Positions 57,033 through 64,000 of a stretch of 64,000 nt of DNA are shown piece after piece. This DNA is from Typhlomys cinereus. Its lineage: Eukaryota > Chordata > Mammalia > Rodentia > Platacanthomyidae. Every line of letters starts with the position of its first letter. Within the stretch, counting starts at the first letter, position 1. The notes beneath the pieces were generated by a model that saw nothing but the letters and a program-made list of their open reading frames with translations, was not told the origin of the DNA and searched no databases. A program made the position numbers and the translations under genes. The stretch is from contig JALPQD010000138.1 in the NCBI GenBank assembly GCA_023101885.1, positions 922,542 through 986,541 of the forward strand, written 5' to 3'.

Positions 57033-58394
57033 GGTCAAGGGTTCTTAAATACAAGGCAGATGCTGAGGGTCGCTGATCTGTTCCTTCTGAGTCTCTTGTT
57101 TGTAAGATGGGAGAAGGTCAGCTACACATTTTGGCTCAGTGACTCACATTAAGTAGATGAAATCAGACGGATTCCACTAAAGCAGGACCTGGGGCGCGGA
57201 CCTTCCAGAACAATGTTCAGAATGGATGTTCTAGAAGTCTTTTTTTTTTTTTTTTTCCTTGCTCCACTTTTCGATAATTCTCCCGGTCTTGCTATGCCTT
57301 TGATCTCACCCGCCCGAAATCTCCGATGCACCTCAGCTCAGCCATTATCGTGTGAGAATTCGTCTCTCAGCATCAAGGAGTCCAGCGGGCACAGGCGAGC
57401 GGGCACACGTGCACGCTGCCTGCGGCTGGAGGGCAGGGGAGCGTCTAAACAGCAGATGGAACTGCTGAAGATTAAAAGCCCTGTCCATGTGAGGCTGGGG
57501 TGAGTGTGACCGTGCAGTGCTGCCCAGGTTGAGCTCATTGCCACATCTGGCAGGTAGACACTGTCACGCAGCAGTTTCCCGGGACTGGCCTGTGACAACA
57601 GCCCAGCTCCAGACCTGGGGCGGCCCTGAGGCTGAGGGTGGCTGGCAGAGGTGCTGCACGGCACAGTGCTCCCCGACGCTCTGCTGGCACCCCGTGGGCT
57701 GCCTCCTCACCCTGCCAGGGCAGCGAGAGAAGCTCGGTTTAGTCTCAGGACAGAACCAAATTAGGAGCTGAATGCCTCCAGGGGAGACGCCATCATTTTT
57801 TTGCCTTTGGGAAGTTGAGATCAGATTAGAGGTCTTATTGGAAAGACGTGAGTCATTTGTTGTGACTGATCACAGATGCCCAGTCTTGACTGCCCTGTAG
57901 CTGCTTTATCAGGACTTGAGGGGGAAACAGGTTTCCCTCCCCACTCCCGGGCCATCAGCACTGTGGGGCTAATGATATCCTCGTGAGTGACAGCTACAGG
58001 AATCAGCAGGTTTTCTTGGAAAATGACACACGTAACAACCCTCAGAGGACCATCTTTTGGGGGATGGGGCTTTGGGGACACCGATCCCAGCATCTTCTAC
58101 CACACACTGGCCCCATAGATCTAAGTGCAGGCCAGCCTCGGGCCGAGAAGACCTCAGGCATTTGGCTCTTAACAAGAGCACTGTTGTCCCGTCCCTGAGC
58201 TCTTGCGTGTGCCCGGAATGGCGTCCTAGCTAGAACCCGAGTTCTTAGACCTCAGAAGTACGTGTGAGAGGCTGCTGCTGGCTGGAAGGTGGGTCTTGGG
58301 GATCTTTATGTTGAGCCTCCCCCGTGACAGCACAGGAAATGGCAAACATGGACAAATGCTTGTCTTCAATGGAATGGAGGGATGAAGAGGACAG

Positions 58395-58740
58395 GAGGTC
58401 CATGAGGGTGGAAAGGAAATGGAAGGGAAGGAGGGAAGTCAGGGGAGGACAGGAAGGAAGGAGGGAGAGGGGAAAGGAGGGAAGGAAAGGTTAGGGGTAA
58501 GAAGAAGGGAAGGGGGACGAGAGAAAAGACAGGAGGGGAAAAGGGGAAGGGGAAGGAAGGGGAGCAGAGGGAAGAGGAGGGGAGAGAAGAGGAGGGGAGG
58601 AAGGGAAAAGGGAAGAGAAGAGAATGAGAGGGGAGAGGAGAGAAAGGAGGAAAGGAAGGGAGAAGGGAAGGAAAGGAAAGAGAGGGGAGGAGGGGGAAAG
58701 AGAGGGGAAGAGAAAGAGGAGGAGAGTAGAAGGCCAGAGA
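58395..58740. repeat. Long purine (GGAA/GGGA) tract
   Basis: About 340 bp in which nearly every base on the plus strand is A or G (GGAAGG, GAGGGG, GGGAAG units). The apparent 100+ residue open frames on both strands are by-products of this composition. Confidence 0.92.
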
Positions 58741-60111
58741 GGGGAGGCCAGGGAGAAGGGTACATCGTATCCAAACCAGAGAATGCCAGGTGGAGTCATG
58801 GCTCCTATTTTGCAGAGAGGAAAGTGAGGCTCAGAAAAATGTGATCTCTTTTCTGTAAGCCTCATTTAATTAAACAGGGGAAAAGTTTGTTATCTACAGA
58901 AAACAAACAAACAAACCCGTCTGTGGTTTCCCCAGACTCCCCTACAGGATTCTGGTGAGTGAGTAGCTGTTCTCTTTCTCACAGATTCTTTCCTCCTACA
59001 GCAGAGATCGTGCCTTCCTCACCTAGTCCTTGTGAGGTGCATTAGGATCCTTAAGCAGAGTCCATGAGCGAAACAGAGTCTCCACCCCCCACACCCCTGT
59101 CCTCTGCCTACAGGACAGTGGGAAAGGGAGTCAGTTCTCACTCGGGGGTTCTTGACTCCCCACAATTTCTTCCTTTCCTGGGTTCTGGGGAAAGCCTGCA
59201 TTTTTCAAGACCTTCCATACATGAGGCCTATTGCTAAAATCACTCAGTTCTCCAAGCCAAGAAGCCCTTGGTCTACCTGCTGGATGAATGTGGCCTAACA
59301 CATTTACAGGTGACGAGGTCCTGTTACATTGCCAAAAGATTAGGCACCCACTCCTGTAAATCTGGATGATTCTAGAAAATGTGCTTCTAGCTACAGTCTC
59401 CAAGCTGGGGTTCTACCTCAAGACCCCTCCTTTAATCTCAGCGCCCACTATAGCTGCCATGGTCACATCGTCTGTGAAGAGACACTTGCTGTCTGCTATA
59501 TAGCACTTCTGCAGAGGCTGCAGGATTGTTTCTCCACTTTTTGGGGGGCCACATCCACTGAGAAGGACCATTTTGACCTTACACCATTGCCCCAACAGAC
59601 TTGGCTTTTCCCAAATCGCCAGGGTGCTGGGGACAGGGATTTGGTTGGCGTCCTGGCTCCTGGCAGATGGGACCGGCATTGTTCAGTTATTTTAAATGTT
59701 GCCCGAACTCTACATGGTAGAGACAAGGGGAACAGCTCGTGCTGCAAGAACACCAGCTTCTGAGGAGTTTCTTTCCACTGAGGTTGTGTCTCAAGGTTAG
59801 AGAGCTCTCCTCCAAGAAGTGAAGACCACAGCTCTCTGCAGACACTCCGAAGCACAGAGAGTGAGATTTGGCATTTTCCACTCTTTGGGGACAAGCTTCC
59901 ACCTGGCTGTTTCACAAGCCAGGAAGGAGGAGGGCATCCAGGGTGGGAAGAAATAGGAACTGAATTTCACATTGGAGACCAGACTGTTGGCCCTGCCCAT
60001 GGGCAACCATTACCCTTTAGGCAGCTTCATGGGACTTCTTGGAAACAGTCATTGTTCCCACTAATTTTCCCCTGGGCTATGTTTACAACGGAGTCATTCC
60101 CCCCATGTAAT

Positions 60112-60280
60112 CTGTCATAGTTTGACTGAATTGTCCCTAAGAGGTTCATGTGTTTGAACCTTTAGCTGGAGTCAATGTCTGGGGCTGTTACAGGCACCTT
60201 TATCAGGTGGAGTCTGCTGAAAGAAGGCATGTCACAGGCCTAAAGGTTTGGTAGCCCAGCCCCCCAAAGTGCCAACTGTC
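60112..60280 (+). mobile_element. ORR1-like LTR, 5' part only
   Basis: 'tgtcatagtttgactgaattgtccctaagaggttcatgtgtttgaacctttagctgg..ggggctgttacaggcacctttatcaggtggagtctgctg' follows the start of rodent ORR1/MT LTRs; the 3' part is missing or diverged. Confidence 0.5.
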
Positions 60281-60527
60281 CTTTTGACTTTAGGAACAAA
60301 AATCTCCATTTAAGTCAATAAATCCCCCACTGGTAAAGAATCTTCTTTTGGGTGTGTTGAATAAAGTCATCCTGGGGGAGATGGCTGCAGTGTCTAGCTG
60401 GAATCCTTTGAAGGGCATGAGCTCATTCCCAGAAACTCGAACCTAACCTACACGGTGTCAGTCAATGTCTCCAATGTCAGGATGGAGCCGGCACTGTTTG
60501 CACAGGCATAAAATGTAATACCTCTGC

Positions 60528-60763
60528 CTCTCCTGTCAGCTAGTTTCTGTTACTGTGACAAATACTGGGGACAATCAGCTCATACAATGACAGGTTTATT
60601 TTGGCTCATAATTTTGGGAGTTTCAGTTCTTCACTGGATGGATGGATGGATGGATGGATGGATGGATGGGTGGACAGATGGATGGATAGATGGATGGATG
60701 GTGACTTTGAGGCCTCTGCTGGTGGAAGTGGGGCACACCCTCGGATAGGAGCAGGTTACATAA
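60528..60763 (-). mobile_element. Older MaLR-type LTR, reverse, left part
   Basis: 'tttctgttactgtgacaaatactgggg..atgacaggtttattttggctcataattttgggagtttcagttc' is a reverse MaLR LTR start. It is interrupted by a (GGAT)n run and then by the LTR at 60764; the remainder resumes near 61293. Confidence 0.6.
60636..60702. repeat. (GGAT)n microsatellite
   Basis: About 16 tandem GGAT units with a few variants, inside the older reverse LTR. Confidence 0.93.
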
Positions 60764-61292
60764 TGTGACAGTTAGGTACAAGTGTCAATTTGACAGTTGT
60801 GGGCTGAGCTTTGGGCACAGCTGTGAAGAACTGATAGTTAAACAAGCCCTTGAGCAAGCCTGCGGGAGATGGTCTAATTGATATGAAAGATCCAACCCAT
60901 AACGGGTGGTGCTTTCCAGTAGTGGACCAGAGGAAGGGAGTGCAAGAGGGACGTGTGTGATCCTCCTCTCGGCTGGTGTGAGTTTGTTCTTCATTGTACC
61001 GTTCTTCACTGTTGCAGTTCTTCGCTGACCTGGAGCCCAGCCTCTTCAGTTCTCAAAGTGACGGAGGTTCAGACCTCTCCAGGAATTCTCCAGTCTTAGC
61101 ATCAGCCTGGCACTTCTGGGAGACTTTCCAAGAACCCTCCAACCTTCACCACCAGAATGGAGCCATTGAGCTGTTTGGCTCCTGAACTGAGCAGATTTTA
61201 TCTTGTAAGTCAATCTAATAAAACCCTCCATTACACATATATATCCATTCATATATCAGTTCTGTTCCTTTAGAGAACCCTAATTCTGATAC
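60764..61292 (+). mobile_element. MaLR-like LTR nested in an older LTR
   Basis: It starts TGTGACAGTTAGGTACAAG and shares 'gggcacagctgtgaagaactgatagtt' and 'ggagatggtctaattgatatgaaagatccaacccata' with the 54.9-kb LTR. It ends near 'agagaaccctaattctgatacg'. The sequence on both sides belongs to one older reverse LTR. Confidence 0.6.
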
Positions 61293-61492
61293 GAAACCAC
61301 TCACCTCATGGCTGGGAAGCAAAAAGTGGCCTTACCATCCCCTTTGAGGGCACACTCCCAATGAGTGAAATATCTTCCACAGGGATCCCCTGATGTTTTC
61401 ACTGCCTTCCAATAGCTCCCAGGAGGGGACCAACCCTTTAACACTGGGATTTCTGTGGGAGAGTCCACATCTAACCCACAGCACCTCCAAAA
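61293..61492 (-). mobile_element. Older MaLR-type LTR, reverse, right part
   Basis: 'actcacctcatggctgggaagcaaaaagtggcc..ccctttgagggcacactcccaatgagtgaaatatcttcc..ccaatagctcccaggaggggaccaaccctttaacactggg' completes the LTR begun at 60528. Confidence 0.55.
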
Positions 61493-62440
61493 CCTCACAT
61501 GGCCATCACGATGTAGACAGGGCGAACATGTGTTATTTTAGCTTTTCCAGATGCAACAGACAAAACTCAGAGAGAGTAAAGCAACTTGATTAGTCACACA
61601 GCTGGCCTTGACATGATTGGCAAGTATTCTTTGGACCTAGATGGTCGGAGGATTCTTACTGTTTACTGTGCAGTGCATAGCCTGCCTTTTACCCTAAAGA
61701 CGATTCAATAATTTTACACAGAAGCCCAAGTAGTATGGTTTATTACATGTTTTACCTAGAGATGTGAGAATCACAGCTGAGCTCAGCTTTGGGTGGTCTT
61801 AGGACAGCGATAAGGGCGCAATGTCTGAGAAGGAAGCAGGAGTATAAGGTATGCTGGGGAAACAGACGTCCTTAATCATGTCTCTGTGAATAGAAGCCCC
61901 TTCTTTGGCACTGTGAGCAGAGAGCCATGCAACATGTCGAAGGGGGTGCTTGCAACGTAGCCAGATGGGCTGGAGGTGTGGGGGGCATGCAGAGTTGAGT
62001 GCCCTCCACCTCTCTGCCCACTGAAGCCAAGGGCACGTGCCACAGCTCTGCAGCTGATCTCGGGGAAGCTGCACCACCCTAATGTTGCTGTCACTCTCTC
62101 CAAGTGCTCAGAGCTGGCTGGTCAGCAGATGCAGAGACGCCACTGCCAAAGTGCCCACATCCCCGTGCTTCCGGCAGGTTGCCAGCAGGAAAGAGCAAGC
62201 GGGCCAGGAAGGCATTTGATGGGCAGGATCTAGTTCCCATTTAGAGCTGTGACTATAAGGCAGCTGGAAAATGGGGCTTTTGGTTGGCTGGTTTCCAACC
62301 TCTGCAGAAATGGAAGAAGCATTTGGAGACAGGCGTGACAGACTTTGGAGCACGCAGAAGACACCTACTCTCTTCTTATCAATGAACCCAACACACACAC
62401 TAGGAGAATAAGTACTCTGTTCTGGAGTATTTCAAAGGAC

Positions 62441-62446
62441 TTTATT
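62441..62446 (-). terminator. TTC12: TTC12 poly(A) signal (AATAAA on minus strand)
   Basis: TTTATT on the plus strand lies 67 bp downstream of the TTC12 stop codon and implies a very short 3' UTR. Confidence 0.7.
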
Positions 62447-62512
62447 AATATAGCAATAACCCTTAGCATGTGTTAATGTGCTCACAAAAGAGACACACAC
62501 ACACCAAGGCTC

Positions 62513-62588
62513 TCAAGAGTCATTGATGAGCTTTGCTGCCGAGTGGAGAATTTCTAGCCCATGAAGCTCTCTCAGCCGAGTGGCAAAC
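62513..62588 (-). CDS. TTC12: TTC12, last coding exon
   Basis: TTC12 is a tetratricopeptide/armadillo-type protein needed for assembly of axonemal dynein arms in motile cilia (known from human disease genetics). This exon supplies only the C terminus: one base completing an Arg codon, then FATRLRELHGLEILHSAAKL.. ending INDS and TGA (62513-62515). Human TTC12 ends FAAQLRKLHGLEILNSTMKYISDS, so 15 of 24 residues are identical with equal length. The acceptor is TTGCACAG. The position, on the same strand as ANKK1 and upstream of it, is the conserved mammalian order. Confidence 0.9.
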
Positions 62589-63235
62589 CTGTGCAAGCAG
62601 AACACACGATCCAGGTCAGGGTGCACATTTCAGAGCCACCTGCAGGTGGAGGCTGCTGGGAATATGGGTCCTATCACACTGGGACGAGTGGGAAGCGGCA
62701 CTGGCACTGGGGAGACCTAAAGATCCAAGTCAGGGGGAGGTGCTCAGAGAACCCGCTGATCACGTGGGGTTGGACTCTCTGGGGACACATCCCCCCTTCC
62801 TCAGCAGGTTGCCACTTTGAGTTCATCCTGCCAAATGTGCCTTCCTTTCTATGGAAGAAAGATTTTATGCGTTCCTTCCATTTGGTGAATCAGATATAAC
62901 TTGAAAGGTCCTTAGGTGTCATCCAAGTCGGTCCTCTCATTTTATGAGAGGAATCAGGTGTGGAGCCACAGGGAGCACCTTCCAGAAGCAGGCAGGGTGG
63001 GGTGCTTAAGCACACAACAGGCCAGGGCAGGGAAGCAGAGTTCCAGCCCAGGCCTCTGCTCTGGCTTGCTGGGCGGCCTCAGAGGCGTGGCACTGCTGCG
63101 TGTTTCCGCAATCTGTTTTCTCCAGCAGGAGAACGTTACCCCCATTAGACATCCTTCCATTTGTTCAGAGCCAGGCCAGCAAGTGAATATAGAACTAGGG
63201 GCCTGATCCTTCCTGGACAGTAACAAGAGCTGAGA

Positions 63236-63383
63236 AGCCAAGTGTGTGGTGCACACCTGCAATCCCAGCCTGGGGGAGGGGCGCGAGGGGAGGGGGGCAG
63301 GAGACTATGAGTTTGAGATCAACCTGGGCTGCAAAGCAGCTTGGGTAGGCTACGGTCAGACCTGTCCTGAAAAAAAAAAAAGA
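63236..63383 (+). repeat. B1-like SINE
   Basis: 'gccaagtgtgtggtgcacacctgcaatcccagcc..agactatgagtttgagatcaacctgggctgcaaagcagc..cctgtcctg' plus an A-run: a B1 with a GA-rich extension of its tail to about 63462. Confidence 0.7.
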
Positions 63384-63463
63384 AAAAGAGAAGACGGAGG
63401 GAGAGGAAGAGGGCGAAGGAGAGGAAGGGAGGGAGAGAAAAAGAGGAGAGAGAGAAAAAGGTT

Positions 63464-63830
63464 ATAGTTTGGATACTAAATGCCTTCAAAGGTTCGTATG
63501 CTGCCTTGGTCCCATGGAACTATCAGATGGAATCTTCAGTGGCGAGGCCCAGCGGGAGGAAACTGGGTCACTGGGGTGCATCTTCCGGAGAGATTTTGGT
63601 GCCCAGGGTCTCCTGCGTCTCTCTCTCTCTCTGCTTCCTGGCCACCATGGTGTGAACAGCGAGGACCATCCTGTCACATGCACCTGCCATGACGAACTGT
63701 TCCGCCACGGGGCCCAAAGCAGTAAGTACCCAGGGGCTGAAGCCTCTGAAGCTATGGCCCCAAATAAGGCTTTCTTTCTTGTAAGTTGTCTTTCTCAGGC
63801 ATTCTGTCACAGTGATAGAAAGCAGAAAAC
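63464..63830 (+). mobile_element. MaLR/ORR1-like LTR
   Basis: 'tatagtttggatactaaatgccttcaaagg..' through 'cgaggcccagcgggaggaaactgggtcactggggtgcatc' to 'gaagcctctgaagctatggccccaaataaggctttctttcttgtaagttgtctttctcaggcattctgtcacagtgatagaaagc' follows MaLR LTR order. Confidence 0.6.
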
Positions 63831-64000
63831 AAGGGAGAGAGAAGAGATGGCATGTGACAGAGAGGAGAAAGGAGGAAGTAGCACAGTGTAAAAGGACAGA
63901 GAAGAGAACAGCAAGAGGACAGCGCCATGTGCAGGGACGAACCCTGTCAGATGTCTTCCCTCTCTCGGGCTGGGGTCTGCAGCTCCCTAGGTCCCTCAGG

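Larger units (their letters stand above)
40430..62420. other. ANKK1–TTC12 intergenic region, retroelement-rich
   Basis: About 22 kb between the ANKK1 start and the TTC12 poly(A) site. A large share is made of the LTR elements, SINEs and simple repeats listed separately. The longest open frame without an obvious repeat origin (43199-43756, minus) shows no recognisable domain. I find no additional gene. Confidence 0.75.
62589..64000 (-). other. TTC12: TTC12 last intron (partial)
   Basis: I found no sequence resembling the preceding TTC12 exon (..GIALGKLCTAEP in human) before the window ends. The stretch holds a B1-like SINE (63236-63383), a purine-rich tail (to about 63462) and a MaLR-type LTR (63464-63830). 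Confidence 0.65.

Noticed and set aside
58419..58844. Open frames of 111-141 codons on both strands
   Set aside because: They arise from the purine tract (Lys/Glu/Gly/Arg one way, Leu/Ser/Pro/Phe the other) and carry no protein signal.
62600..64000. A second TTC12 exon in the right-hand end
   Set aside because: No minus-strand frame here resembles the preceding TTC12 segment and none has suitable splice sites; the frames overlap SINE and LTR sequence.

Overview
This window is rodent nuclear DNA. It carries the dopamine D2 receptor locus in the conserved mammalian order DRD2 – ANKK1 – TTC12. Two things point to a rodent: the repeats (B1, B4, B2/B3-like and ID-type SINEs, long TG/CA microsatellites, recent MaLR-type LTR elements) and the exon-by-exon match to mammalian DRD2. 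The D2 protein has 443 residues, and its third intracellular loop reads [14 protein letters not shown], as in human and unlike the AKIVNPRIAKFFEIQ form I recall for mouse and rat. I therefore infer a rodent outside Mus/Rattus and cannot name the species.

Layout. 1–10283 is the end of DRD2 intron 1; the promoter and non-coding exon 1 lie outside. 10315–19827 (+) holds all seven coding exons of DRD2, including the 87-bp cassette exon that separates the D2L and D2S isoforms. The 3' UTR ends at an AATAAA near 20.89 kb. 20.9–29.1 kb is the short interval between the convergent 3' ends of DRD2 and ANKK1. 29742–40249 (-) holds the eight coding exons of ANKK1, a RIP-type kinase domain followed by ankyrin repeats (765 residues once one indel is allowed for). 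40.25–62.4 kb is intergenic and has been built up largely by retroelements: two complete MaLR-like LTR–internal–LTR elements in opposite orientation, several solo LTRs, SINEs and simple repeats. 62513–62588 (-) is the last coding exon of TTC12 with its poly(A) signal; the rest of that gene lies beyond the right edge.

Two single-base indels break otherwise intact reading frames. A 1-nt loss near 10452 lies in transmembrane segment 1 of DRD2. A 1-nt gain near 30789 lies in the ankyrin region of ANKK1. All other coding sequence and all splice sites are sound, so I favour sequence or assembly errors, but this needs read-level confirmation. At the residue matching the human Taq1A polymorphism (ANKK1 Glu713Lys) this animal encodes lysine.

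I found no novel gene system. The most interesting structure is the layered retroelement history at 47–53 kb, where target-site duplications allow insertions to be ordered and where two ~2-kb related elements face each other as inverted repeats.
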